DNA from: Mortierella alpina
Lineage: Eukaryota; Mortierellomycota; Mortierellomycetes; Mortierellales; Mortierellaceae
NCBI GenBank assembly: GCA_029449245.1
Contig: JANATF010000004.1
Span: 1,488,001-1,552,000 of the forward strand
Length of the DNA: 64,000 nt
Direction: 5' to 3'
This document shows positions 26,001-38,061 of this stretch, in pieces (position 1 is the stretch's first letter; each line of letters starts with the position of its first letter). The notes beneath the pieces are model-generated. The model worked only from the letters and a program-made list of their open reading frames with translations, was not told the DNA's origin and made no database searches. A program made the translations under genes and the position numbers.

Positions 26001-28713
26001 CTCGCGCTTCAAGGATGCAAACACATGGAAGACAGAATTCTTTTGCCGCAAAGATGAGACCCGGCTTCTACGTGAGGCTTGTCCGCTTGTCCGCAGTGGC
26101 AACCAGTACCGTTTTGTACACAAATCACTCTTGGAGTACTGCTTCACACGTGCAGTGTTCGACCCGCAAGCCAACTCTCCCACCCCTTCAGCGCCAAGTA
26201 TGACCCGCCGAGGCAGTGTGAGCTCTATATTCAGCTTTGACGGACAAGCGGCACCAGAGGAGTGTGACCCTATCACTAGGCAAGCAATAGTCAACAGTCC
26301 CTTGGGATGGAAGAGATTCGTGGATGAGCCATCGATTTTAGAGTTTCTGGCAGAGCGCGTGCAGCAAGAGTCTTCCTTCAAACAACAGCTTCTAATGATG
26401 CTGGTTCACTCCAAGACCGACAAAGATGGGCGCATTGCGGCAGCCAATGCGATCACGATACTGGTCAGAGCAGGGATACAGTTCATTGGAGCAGACCTGA
26501 GAGGGATTCGGATTCCAGGCGCGGACTTGAGCTATGGGATGTTTGAAGGGGCGCAGCTGCAAGGAGCAGACATGAGAAAGGCCAACCTGCACAACGTCTC
26601 GCTACGTCAGGCTGACCTGAGCGATTCGAAAATGAGAGGCGTGCGGTTCGGTGAATGGCCATATCTACAAGCAGACAGCGATTTGAGTTGTTTAGCCTAC
26701 TCGCCGGATGGAAAATCACTAGCAGCGAGCTTTGATTACCACGGGAATGTCGTCGTCTATGACACCGTGACATGGACCAAAACTCACACTCTGTGCGGCC
26801 ATATGAGAGGTGTTCGTGCTTTGGCGTATTCACCTGACGGCCAGCGGATTGCTTCGGGCGGCTATGACGAAACGTTGCGACTTTGGGACTCTCAAACGGG
26901 AGAATCTGTACTTACCATCGATGGTCATTACAATACTGTTACTGCCGTGGTGTTTTCGCCAAGTGGCCATCAAATCGCTTCTGGCAGCTGGGATCACACA
27001 GTGCGACTCTGGGACGCGCAGACCGGTGCACTTGAGCTCACTCTCATCGGTCATAAAGGGAACGTTTGCAGCGTGGCATATTCTCCCGATGGTCTTCAAA
27101 TCGCCTCTAGTGGTGGGGACAACACGGTGCGGCTCTGGGATGCGATAACCGGTGCGCCAGGTCTTACTTTGACTGGACATACTGACGAGGTTCGTAGTGT
27201 TTCGTATTCACCAAGCGGCCACCACGTCGTCTCAGGGAGTCATGACAAGACGGTGCGGATCTGGGACTCTCAAACCGGTTCACTTGGACTTACCCTGACT
27301 GGCCACACGCTCGCTGTTCACAGTGTGGCGTACTCGCCCAGCGGCCATCAAATCGCATCAAGTAGCTCTGATAAGTCTGCAAGGCTTTGGGACGCACAGA
27401 CAGGTGCACCTGGTCCAATCTTGACTGGCCACTCCGAAGTGGCGGTGGAATACGTGACATATTCACCAAACGGTCATCAAATCGCTACAGGAGGTTGGGA
27501 CCAAACGATAAGGCTTTGGGACGCGCAAACAGGTGCATCCAGTTCAAGCAAACGCGGACACTCCGACCGAGTGGCGTGTGTTGCGTGGTCACCAAGTGGA
27601 GCTCAGATCGCCTCGGGAGCCTGGGACAGCACGGTGCGGCTCTGGGACGCGCAAACTGGAGCTTCAGGACCCATGCTATGTGGACATACAAGCGCTGTTT
27701 ACGGCGTGGCGTATTCGCCAAATGGATACCAAATTGCCTCAGTTGGAGATGACAAAACGCTGCGGCTGTGGGACGCGCCATCTGGCGCATCGAGCCATGT
27801 TTTGACTGGACATACTGAACTGGTTTACACCGTAGCATATTCCCCAAGCGGTCATCAGGTGGCTTCAGGCAGTTACGACGACACTGTACGACTCTGGGAC
27901 TCGCACACCGGTGAATCGGGACCCATCCTGACTGGGCATACCGCTGATGTTAATAGCGTGGTGTATTCTCCAAGTGGTCATCAGATCGCCTCAGGCGGTG
28001 ATGACAAGACTGTGCGGCTATGGGACGTGCAAACAGGTGCATCGATGTCAGTTCTGAGTGGGCACTCAGATAGTGTTTACAGCGTTACGTATTCGCCAAG
28101 CGGCCATCAGATCGCATCAGGTAGTGTGGACAGGACCGTGCGGATATGGGACGTCGAGAGCGGTGAATGTTGCTCAGTCTTGAATGGCCATACCGATTTG
28201 ATTTATAGTGTGGTATACTCGTCTGATGGCCATAGGATCGCCTCTTGCAGCCAGGATGGTACGGTGCGGTTCTGGGATGTTGTTTCAGGCGAATGCTTGG
28301 TGTCCTTGAACGATGTCGACAAACCCGTCACTTGGCTTGTTTGGCGAGAGTGCGATGCTGGTAGTCATCTTGCGACCTGCAACACTGGAAATACAGTTCG
28401 CATGTGGCGGATGACAGAGGAAGAAGGCAAACCCTGTTTCAGTCTGCAGTGGAGTTCGCCGCATGGTTCGCTGAGCGTCAAAGATGCCAACATTCAAAAC
28501 GTGCATGGCTTGAACAGGATGCAGATCCAGCTCCTGAAGCAGAGAGGCAATGTGGGCGAGCCAATCCCTCCCATAAGCCTTCGTGCAGTGGGCGAGAAGC
28601 TGATTAGCATGGCTGGTACTGCGAACCAACTGAGCAACGTTCCAAAGAAGGAGCTTCCGGATGATCTTGCTAAGGAGCCATTTGCTGGAGAAGCTGAGGC
28701 AGAGGTTCTTTGA
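23031..28713 (+). CDS. NLR-like STAND protein, copy 3 (C-terminus trimmed by frameshift)
   Basis: Exons are 23031-23344 and 23460-28713, about 1855 aa. Domain order and motifs are as in the other copies (GDSGAGKST, LICDGYDECQ, ISCRSEH, pentapeptide-like repeats, 14 WD40). The 5' half, including intron and exon-2 start, matches copy 1 (type A: VLTQNHYR, RLQSTH); the 3' half matches copy 2 (type Y). Near 28706 one C present in the other copies is missing (GGTTCTTTG against GGTTCCTTTG). This brings in a stop at 28711-28713 and removes the last ~11 residues (PLKGDE..IEE type). The loss is mild and probably leaves the protein working. An upstream in-frame ATG at 22989 lies inside the predicted leader intron and is not used here. 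Confidence 0.85.
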
Positions 28714-28740
28714 AGGATGATGAGCTGGCCATAGAAGAGT

Positions 28741-29490
28741 AGGACATCATACGTAGTAGCATTCACATTCTGAAAACGACTATGACAGGAATACTCAACG
28801 TGATTGGTGACCTTCGCTATAATCGTCTGGTTCACAAACTCGGAGAGCACGCACAGTCTTGCATCAAAACCTACCGTCTAATATGTGCATGTTCAAGTTT
28901 ACATATGTTCATCAGGATACACGTTTCCATATTTGAATGCAGCGCAATCCAGCGCAATCTTGAGACCCAGGCTACGGCGAAGGTGTTTCCAACTACAGGT
29001 CAAAGTCAGTCAAGGAACATACAATATTTCACCTGGCGGTTGTATCCTCGCTATAGAATAAGGCATAGTTGGCGCTCTTACCATCGATCCACTCGAACGC
29101 ATCTATTTCCGCGTTATTGAGTGTGAAAAACGGGACGACAACTCGAGGCCATAGTCAGAGTCATGCATTTTGAATAAAGCACAGGGCTCGCTAATTGTAA
29201 TAATGCTCAACCGAGCAGCAGTCAGAGCAAAGTGAATTACAAGTTTCGTTCTTTTTCTGCGATTCTCTCTTTCTTCTCATACTTCCATTCTCGTATTCAC
29301 CACTCTTAACTCAGAGAGATCAAACTTCCTGAAGACACTAGTGCCATTCCTCATCTGTCATACACCAGCATCTCCGCTAGTTGTAAGTATGATGAAGGCT
29401 GGCATCTTTGTGAACACTATCCGCTATAAAGGACTGACGCCTGATTTCCAGTGCCTCCATTCTACCACAACTTCACAAGCAACCGGCGAG
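28741..29490. repeat. segmental duplication of NLR spacer/promoter
   Basis: This stretch is a diverged copy of 22234-23030 (shared CACAGTCTTGCATCAA, ACGGCGAAGGTGT and TTCACCTGGCGGTTGTA blocks). A deletion relative to that copy, between two GCAG words near 29215, removes about 85 bp including the GGCGAGGGACATT box. Leader intron signals GTAAGT (29382) and a CAG acceptor remain. Confidence 0.75.
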
Positions 29491-29743
29491 ATGTTTGATT
29501 CCCACGTGTGGTCGCGTCACGGTCTCCCTCTGCCAGAAATTGTCGAGGTCGCTGGTCTCTTTCTGAAATTTGCTCAGAGTACCAGCAATAGCAATGCCCT
29601 GTACTTGTTGTGCGGCAATGTCAGCACAGTACTCTCTGCAATGAAGAAAGGCGCGAGAAAGAGTCATGAAAGAGGATGCAGACGAGCAAAGCCGTCTGCG
29701 ATCCCTTGTTGGAAAATTGCTTGCTGAGTTCATTGACGATGAC
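29491..29743 (+). pseudogene. NLR copy 4 relic (chimeric fragment)
   Basis: 29491-29661 is a type-A exon 1, closest to copy 3, truncated before its end. It is joined directly to a ~75-bp piece (29664-29743) of type-B exon 2 starting MKEDADEQ, which is out of frame with exon 1. The second piece then stops abruptly against a fragment of the permease gene. About 95% of an NLR is missing, including NACHT and WD40, so this cannot encode a sensor. Confidence 0.85.
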
Positions 29744-30415
29744 GCATACTGCCTTGCAGCCACAGTTACAAAGCCTACGGCATAGAACACGCTGCTCACA
29801 ACATCGTTGCCCGCGATGCCGATTCCTTGCAGGACGCCAACCAGGGTTCGGCCTTTCCTTTGTGAAGTGCCGTCAGCATCGGCTCTGGCGACATCGAAGA
29901 AGTATGTACTGCCTCAACTATGTTGCAAGCAAGGCGAAGCACTATATAATTAGACGAACGGACAAACGCGCACTGAGGACCCATCCGCGGCTGAAATTTC
30001 CTGTGTGCTTTACTCAGCTAACTCCCATTCGTCATCATTGCGGCCAGCGGCTGGATCTGCATAGGAGGACTCGACCAGCTTTGATCATGCGGCCATCCTC
30101 GTTGACTCGAGGAAACGCGGGTTGATTTGCCGCCGCTGGACGGTCCACAGCTCAGACTCTGCCAACGAGGACTGCGGCAGCATGCCGACGGAACTCCTTC
30201 GAGGCTGGTCAACTGCATGGGGAGAGGGTTCGCCGCTGATGGTGCGGTGGCGTGCACTGTGCCGGGGCTGGGGGCCGAAGAATTCAATGGTAACCCTTAC
30301 CGTGTCCTGCTGCTGTTGCTGTTGCTATTGGCGTTGCCGCATTATCGTCTTCGCCGTGCAGCGCAATCGGGAGGATCAAGACGATTGTCGCTGAGAGCAG
30401 AAGCTGTGAGTGAGC
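29744..30415 (-). pseudogene. decayed duplicate of APC permease 5' end
   Basis: This matches 14863-15640 of the intact permease: part of exon 2 (GIGIAGNDVV-like), intron 1, exon 1 and the leader. Relative to the intact gene it has single-base indels in exon 1 (for example an extra T at CTTTGATCATG and a missing C at TTGACTCGAGG), and no membrane-domain exon 3 follows. It lacks the 11-bp tandem array. Confidence 0.82.
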
Positions 30416-30689
30416 AAGCAAGAAACAAATCGTCGTGGAAGCTCGCTCCACGCGAAGTCTTCGCACTCCGCTTGACCTGTAATCTAGTGTCGGCCCGGTA
30501 TCATACATCCCTCCTAGGGCTTCAGCTTCGTCCTCCTTCTTTGCCTATCCGTGGTCCGTGTTCTGATGTGCCGTTCTTCTTTCCTCCCTTCGTTGAAGGC
30601 GAGCGGGACCGGGTGGAGTGCTGAACGTGTGGATATAAGTGGTTCGGGCAAAAGTGCCTTTAAGTGCCCGTGCTTCCTGACCATCAACA

Positions 30690-30985
30690 ATCCGAGCCGT
30701 ACTAAAAGAATGCCAGATGTACCACCCATCGAGATACTCTTCAGACTTTGCTCGGGCATTTTCATCAACTGGACGACTGTCGACAGGGCAAAAGCTGGGA
30801 GAGGAAAGGAGACAATATACGATAAAGACGAAAAGCAAAGAGAACCTGAGTGGAAAAGAAGGCCATACAAGGGTCGATATGTTTGCGTGCTCTATCGGAT
30901 TATTGCATGGGCCGTTATAGTGACACGAGTCTGGCTTTATGGTCGCAAGCAGCACGGGTCGACGCGTGAGGATCGTGTACGATGA
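30690..30985 (+). pseudogene. ABCG transporter relic (linker fused to C-terminus)
   Basis: The first part reads TKRMPDVPPIEILFR..GIFINW..DRAK, matching the inter-domain linker of the neighbouring ABCG pseudogene (33835-33960). It then jumps to the last transmembrane end, LYRIIAWAVIVTRV followed by YGRKQ, matching 36350-36425. Both nucleotide-binding domains and most of the membrane domains are gone. The 30416-30689 stretch before it holds no recognisable gene. Confidence 0.75.
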
Positions 30986-31317
30986 GAATAAATAATTGCA
31001 CCTTTTGTAATCACTTCGTTGGTATCGTGTGCGAAAGGACGACACCATCGCTTTCATCATTGTCACCTCCTTAGGACTTCTCCCGATACAATAGGGAGGG
31101 TAAGGCTGTCTGACTCTTAGTTTCTGCCAACGAATCACGTCCCTTAAACTCTATCTTTGGGTTATAGATGCCCTGCTCGCCCCTTCCCCCTGGCTCTTGG
31201 CAGATGTATGGTACTTGAATCTCTTGAAAACTTTGTTCTGCGTTGTTTGCTTCCCCAATCGTCCCATATCCTCACTGGCACTTCGTCGCTCCGTTGAATG
31301 TCATTATCTGCTACTCC
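30986..31317. other. intergenic, upstream of ABCG pseudogene
   Basis: No coding or RNA feature recognised. Probably the old promoter region of the ABCG gene. Confidence 0.45.
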
Positions 31318-34300
31318 ATGAACCCTTTCAGCAAAAGAAGGCCGTCAGTGCCACAGAATCGAAATGATCTGCAACAGAATATCCATCTGAAGGTGCGTAA
31401 CCTCTCGCTCTCAATTGTTGAGAGACCTCCACCATTTACCCGCTTGTGCAAGAGGATCACAGACGTTTGGAATGGTCGTAGGCAGTCGACCGTGGATGAT
31501 GGCAAAATCACTACATCGGTAGCTAGCAAGAGCACCGCCGAAGGAATAGATATCTTTCGGAATGTCAGTTTGGTTGCCGAGCCAGGACACGGTATGCTGA
31601 CACATTCCTCGTCTTTTATGGCTCAAAGTGCCAGCTTTTGTATATTAACGGGCCGCCCCAATCTACTTGGATATTCAACAACAGTGTGCCTAGTCATGGG
31701 CGGATCCGGTTCAGGAAAAACAACGCTTTTGAATGCTCTGGCCAATCGTGTCGATAAGCAACAGACGATATGTCTGGAGTGATCACAATCAATGACGAGG
31801 ACCCTAAATTGTACCGAAAGACCTGTCAGATTGGATATCTGCAACAGGAAGACTACCTGCTTCCGTACATCACGTAAGTGGGCGTTCACCTCAAGTGCTG
31901 CGCCGTCATAGGTTTGAGAAAAATGACCTTCACACTGAAACTTCGATTATTTGTTAAACACTCGTAGTGTGCGAGAGACGCTACAGTTCGCATGCGATTT
32001 GCGACTCCCTTCGACAACACCTCAGCATGAGAAGGACCGGATCGTTGATGACCTGATCTTGGAACTTGGACTCAAAAGCTGCGCGGACGTGCTCATTGGC
32101 GATGCGTACGCCAGTGAGAGTGGGACAGGTGGGACAAGGGGAATCAGCGGTGGAGAGCGCCGACGTGTGTCGGCTGCAATTCAACTTCTGACCCGCCCCA
32201 GTCTTCTCATTTGTGATGAAGTGACCTCAGGTATATGACATGGCGTTGGCTAAGAAGTGCGTGTGCATTTACTGTATACGTGAATTAGGATTACGATCTA
32301 ATACTTAGGACTTGATGCATTCACGTCCTTTGAGCTGGTCAAGACACTAGAGAAGTATGCACGTCTGAATGACAACACTGTCGTCCTCTCGATCCATCAG
32401 CCACGGTCCGAGATCCTTCATCTTTTGTCAACTTCAGGAAGCCAGCTCGTCCTCCTTGCGCAGGGTGATGTTGTTTACAGTGGTCCGCTAGACAAAGCGA
32501 CGTCATGGTTCGAGTCCGTAGGAATGGAACCTTGTTCAAAACATATGAACCCCTTTGATTACATCTTGGATTTCTCCATGGTCGACTAATCAACTGCAAC
32601 AACCGAGAAATCAAGCAGGGCCAGGATTGCAATGCTGGTGGAGGCATGGTCCAGCAAGAGCTCGACTAAGACGAGCAGAGATGCAGTGCAATCCTTGGAG
32701 ATCGCGTCTGCAAGTACATTCTGCGATCACACCTCGCAAGACGATGAGGATGCATCAGAAGCGCCAGGTCCTGGTATCTGGAGCCAGACATGCACTCTTC
32801 GAAGCCGAGCCTGGAAAAGCCAGATCCGTAACCGTCAGATGCTATGGGGGAACTTTCTGTTCTGCATTCTCATGTCATTTGCGGTGGGAATCGTCTTTTG
32901 GAGAACGGACAATCCTTCATTCGAATCAATCAGAGCGCGGACTAGCGTCTGCTTCGTCTTGGCGGTATTTCAGCCCTTCACCAGCGTGATAGTTGACATT
33001 ATCGAATACGCGAATGACATCAAGGTATACGAGCGAGAGCGTCGCGACCGCTGGTACGAACCACTTCCATATCTGTTGAGCCACCTCATCTGTGCCATTC
33101 CAAGAAACACTGTGCACTCGATCGGTAGGTCACATTAGATACGTCCTTTTCTCGCGCCTTTCCATATCCTCAGGGTATGCTAATCATGCACTTTTTTCGA
33201 TAGTCCATGTCAGCATTGTATTCTTTGCTGTCGGTCTTCGGACCGACTCGTCGTCCTCTACGTGCTTGTTTACTGTGACACTAGCCTACATGGCCATGCA
33301 GCTCGTCAGGTAGGGAGGTGCACTGCATCCCCAGCTTATTCTCGGTGGATCTGAATATTAATTGTGGAAACATTAATATACCACTAGAAATATTTTCGCG
33401 ATGGTGTGTGTTGCGTTCTTTCGAAACTTTGAGAACGCAGCCCTCGCAGCCTGTGGAACCATGGTCGCGTATTGTAAGATCTAGAGTCACTTAATCTAAA
33501 AAGTACATTGGATGGTACAGCTCATTAACATCCGTTCCTTGATCATCATATTATGTACAGCCCTTACGTGCGGATATTTAGTTCCAATTGCCAGTTTGCC
33601 TGTCGCCTTGGGTTGGATCAAGCATATTGCATTTTTACATGTTGGGTACAGAGTTATAGTTAGCTCTGTCTTTTCAGATATAACCCTGCCCCTTGGACTT
33701 TCAGGGGATAGCTTCATGGAAGAGATTCTTAAGATTCCTGTACTCTACTATCCTGGTCCGCTACTGCAGCTCATGGGCCACTTCGTGGTATACTTTCTGT
33801 TGGCATGGTTGCTCCTGATATACATCAATCCCAATGGCACCAAACGAATGCTAGATATATCACCCATAGAGCGCCTTTTCAGGTTTCAAACGGGGATATT
33901 CATCAACTGGGATGCTTTCGACAGGGCGAAAGCCAGCAGAGGAAAAGAGGCGAAGGTAAATGGAGCCGGAGGCAGGGTCGGTCTGGATGAAAATGTCCAC
34001 ACAAGGGCCGACACGTTCGGGAATGGCCTCACGCAACGAAAGCCAGTGACGATCAGAGTTGAGAAATTATCGTTGGTGGTCAACGAGACAGCGAAAGGTC
34101 TTTCAGGACATGAAAGTCTTCTACAACTGCTTCATGGTCAAAGATCTCGGGTCCAAAAGCCATTGCTACGGAGCATTGATGCAGTCATCCCTCCAGCTCA
34201 ATTAACCGCCATTCTCGGAGGCAGCGGATCTGGAAAGGTATGGTATTCTGCGAAGGCCATGCAGTGATCAGCTGTGAATTGCTGTCTAACACGTATGCTT

Positions 34301-36430
34301 TTTTCAACCTTCAAGACCACACTCATAAATGCTCTACTCCACAAAACTCCTCCTGGCCTGAAAGCCTTGGGGAGCATTTACTTCAATGGATCCAAGAACC
34401 CATCCATGCGAAGAATTAATACCGTGTGTGGCTATGTTCGACAGGACGACGGTATGCTTCTGGCCCATCTGACAGTCCGAGAAACCTTGCGCTATGCTGC
34501 TGAGCTAGGCATGGCAAGGTCGCTGTCAAAGGTCGAGAAGTGGGCGAAAGTCGACGAGATCATTGATCTGATCGGACTACGAGAGTGCATGGATGTTTTG
34601 GTGGGAGACGACGACACAAGTGGAATCTCTGGTGGACAAAGGAGACGGGTCTCGATTGGATTGCAGCTCATCAACGAGCCTGCCTGCCTCTTTTTAGACG
34701 AGCCCACCTCGGGTCTGGTACGTATTGCTCTTGTTGGTGATACGTATATCCTGCCATACCGCTCTATTGTACGCTCAACTCACATCCATTTGTATTCCTC
34801 CCTTTGCCAATCTTTACAGGATGCACTGACAGGTATGAAATTTGAGCCAGCATCGATAACATGATAACAGATTTTTGTTTCTGAGATACTGCTCTTCGCT
34901 CTTACCAAATAGCCAAGACCCTTGTTCTAACCTTGAAGAGAATCGCATTGGCCGGCCGGACAGTCGTGTGCGCGATCCACCAGACTCGCATTGATATCTG
35001 GAACGAATTTGACAACGTGCTGCTGCTCATAACAGGCGGCCGACTGGCATATGCTGGAAAGGCTGCTGATGCCATTGCGTACTTTGAACGGGCGGGACAC
35101 GCTCCTCCAGAACAAACAAATGCGGCAGGTAGCGCACATTCACTTTTATACTGTTCGATGCTAGCTGTGGATCATGGCGCTAACACAGAAGCGCCAACAC
35201 ATGGCGCAGATTTCATTATCGACACTCTTTCTGTCAACCACCGGTCACCAGAACTAGAGGCAACCTCACTCGCTGTGACAGACAATCTTTACGCCCGTCA
35301 TTGCCAGCAGCACGATGCTGATGCGGCATTAGAATCGTCGGCTACGGATCCCACGTCGCAGGAGCCACTAGGACGGGATCCACCTCACTATGCAGGATTC
35401 TTGCAAGCGAGCCTTATTCTGACCCGTCGAAACTTTACGATACGTTTCGGCAGCGCGGTCGCTATATCTACAGAATAGTAGGGCCAGTGACTATCGTGTC
35501 AATCGTCAGCCTTTTCTTTTGGAGAGTTGGCAATGACCTCTTTTCGGTTTATCTGCGGCTGGGCTGCATACAACAATTCGCAGGAGGAACACTGCCTGCC
35601 GTGTTAGTGGCCTTGGACTTATTCCCTCGGCAGGTAAGCTCATGCTTTCCAGTGTAATATATCTGCTCGAGCATTTCTCCTGACCTAGGATATTGCGGTT
35701 TCCTCTTTTCCTTTCATACTAACTATAGAGAGAAGTTGCCTTTCGAGAAATCTCCAACGGCTCGTACAGCGCCTCAGCATTTTTTGCATCCTACCTTCTG
35801 AACGAAGTGCCGCTGACCGTTGTGAGCTCGTTTTTCTTGACGGCGGCAGCAATTTTCATAATCGGCTTCAAACTCACCGTGGCGACAGCATTCAAGGGCT
35901 ACGTAACATGGTTCGGCTTTATTACTCTGGGAGAGACTATGACTCTAATCTTTTCGACGCTAATTCCTTATGGAGGACTTTCCTTTGTTGCATCAACGGC
36001 GACGGTAAGGCATTGGACACATTGTTTTTGCGCATAATTCCTCTCTGTTCATGTAACTACTCACGAACTGTGCATCATGGAACCCTAGATTCTCTGGCTG
36101 ACCTTTATCGCAGGGATCATGACTCAGAAGTTGCCTTGGCTACTTCAGTGTCTCAATTACGCAAATCCCTTCTCTTACGCGTTCCGATTCCTGCTGCAAG
36201 ATCTATTGCAGGGATTCAAAATCGAATGCACTCAAAGAGAGCTCCAGAAGGGTCTATGCATTTTCTCGACAGGCGAGCAAGTCTTGGAGTATCTGAAGAT
36301 GGAAGACCAAAACGTTAGTCGTGATATGCTGGCCTTCGTGGGCGTCTGTTTGCTGTATCGGATGATTGCCTGGGTTGTTGTAGTCATTCGAGTGCGTCGT
36401 TACGGACGCAAGCAGAGTGTTGACGCGTGA
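31318..36430 (+). pseudogene. full-size ABCG (WHITE/PDR-type) transporter, disrupted
   Basis: Exons: 31318-31591, 31685-31873, 31968-32230, 32309-33124, 33204-33309, 33388-33473, 33561-34237, 34316-34717, 34820-34832 (13 bp), 34913-35128, 35210-35633, 35729-36004, 36089-36430. The order is NBD1 (Walker A GGSGSGKT, signature ISGGERRR, Walker B LLICDE), TMD1, linker, NBD2 (GGSGSGKT, ISGGQRRR, LFLDEP), TMD2, the reverse topology (NBD first) of fungal lipid or drug exporters. Three lesions are visible: a frame change near 31770 (just before the codons for SGVITIND), an in-frame TAA at 32587-32589 where the frame continues coding for ~180 residues, and a frame change near 35447. Introns and motifs are otherwise well kept, so inactivation looks recent. 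Base-calling errors could explain one lesion but less easily three. Confidence 0.78.
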
Positions 36431-36447
36431 AAATCCGCAATAAAGCA

Positions 36448-37698
36448 ATGAGGCTCGCTTTTTTTGACTGTTTACTCATCAAGATTCACTACCTTCTCAC
36501 GGTGGACTGGTTCAAGGGCAATACGAAGACAGTAGTCGTCGGAGCGGTTGCACTGGGTATTGCTGCTGTCATGGGTACAGTCGCTGTGAACACCCTCCGA
36601 GCCCATCGTGAAAAGATGAGGTGGCTGCGCGTCCTGAAGAGTCAAGAAGGTGGCAAGAGAGAGATTGTAGTCGTCACCAATGTGGCGACCCTGGAAGGTT
36701 CAACCTTGGCACTGTCGCTTGAGCAGGAGGGCTTCATTGTCTTTGTGGACGTACCGAATCAAGCAATGGTCGACGACATCGCTCAGTGGGGACGATCGGA
36801 TATCCACCCGGTAATTGTAGACATGACCAAGGTAAAGTGACCCTTGTGTGTGACAGATCGCAAAGGCCTCCTCCGCAAAGGCTCACCTGAGCTGATTCTC
36901 ACCTGAAATCTCGAGGGGTGTTTCCTGCTTTTAAGCCAACCCTGTGGAGCAGCTTATCAAGGAGGTATCGAATTTCTTGGATCTACACAACAGTAATCTT
37001 CTCGGCTGCAACGCCCTGTCTTGATCCACGTCGTTGATACTGGAGGAGGACCTTTCTTCATCTACCGCCAACATTCGCTTGATCAACCCCAACGATGAAT
37101 ACGCACTCAAGAGTGTCAGCGAGGCCAAAGCCAAGCGCCGACACCATGGCAATTCGGATAGCCCATTGTATCACCTGGACGCCATCATTGTGAACCCACA
37201 CTCATCCACCATAGGTTCCATCGAGAAGGTGGACTTGGATCAATGGCGCGTGTCGATCGAATCCAATGTCATAGGAACTGTTATCGCCTCTCAAAAATTC
37301 AAGTTCCTACCATTGGTAAAACAGGATGCTGAGAATCGATGACCCATGCCCAAAACGAGAAACTGCTTTCTTGGTCAAGCGTGCTAACAACCTCCTTTCT
37401 TGTTTCTCTTATGGGTTCAAAGTTGAGACGCACTTTGGCTCTCGCCAGGCCGAGACGGTCGCCGAGACTGATCATGTTGTCCTCTGCTGTTACAGGCAGC
37501 ATTGGGTTCCCGTATCAGTCTGCCATCTGCGCCAGCCATCATGCAATCAACTCAATTGCGGACCCCCTGAGACGTGAGGTTAAGCCGCATGGGATCTATG
37601 TCGTGTGCGTGCGACCGGGAGTTGCAGATCGATCCTTCCGCAGCTGGTGGGAGTCAGAGTTGACCAGGCGGTGGCTGTCTAGCCACATTCCACGGTAG
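36448..37698 (+). pseudogene. DUF1776/short-chain-dehydrogenase-like gene, disrupted
   Basis: It starts 17 bp after the ABCG stop. The N-terminus has one hydrophobic helix (VVVGAVALGIAAVMGTVAV), then a Rossmann-like start EIVVVTNVATLEGSTLALSL. Later pieces read LDAIIVNPHSSTIGSIEKVD and IMLSSAVTGSIGFPYQSAIC, then REVKPHGIYVVCVRPG, in the order expected of the fungal SDR-related DUF1776 family. The frame is broken: a TGA at 37022-37024 in the middle segment, and a change of frame between 37290 and 37345. An intron from GTAAAG at 36834 is plausible, but its acceptor phase does not fit cleanly. Family function is uncertain (membrane-tethered SDR fold). Confidence 0.65.
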
Positions 37699-38038
37699 TT
37701 AACTGTGTGTAACACTGCGTGGCCCTCCTTCGTGCTGCCTTGAGGTCCACGGGGGCGAGGGGCATTGCATAGGAGGGCAGTCAGCACACATTGCAGGGTG
37801 TGCAGTATTGGAGGCTTGTGCTTTCTTTACAACTCCTTCATCTCCTTCACCCTTTTGCTCCTCACATTTCCCTCGATCTTGACCCAGAGACACGAACAAG
37901 CACTCTTCTCAAGACACGATTACCATCCCTCATCCATTACATATCAGCACCGTGGCCCGGTGTAAGTACCATGAAGACAGGCAAACTTGTGAGCACTATC
38001 CGTTACAGGTCACTGATATCTGAACTCCAAATACCTAG
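37699..38038 (+). promoter_or_regulatory. promoter/leader of NLR copy 5, with 5' UTR intron
   Basis: The shared box GGCGAGGGGCATTG lies at 37754 with CAGTCAGCACA after it, then a T/C-rich initiator-like region (37815-37880). A leader intron runs from GTAAGT (37962) to TAG (38038). It is closest to the copy 2 leader. Confidence 0.55.
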
Positions 38039-38061
38039 GTCCAATATAAGCAATCGGCAAG

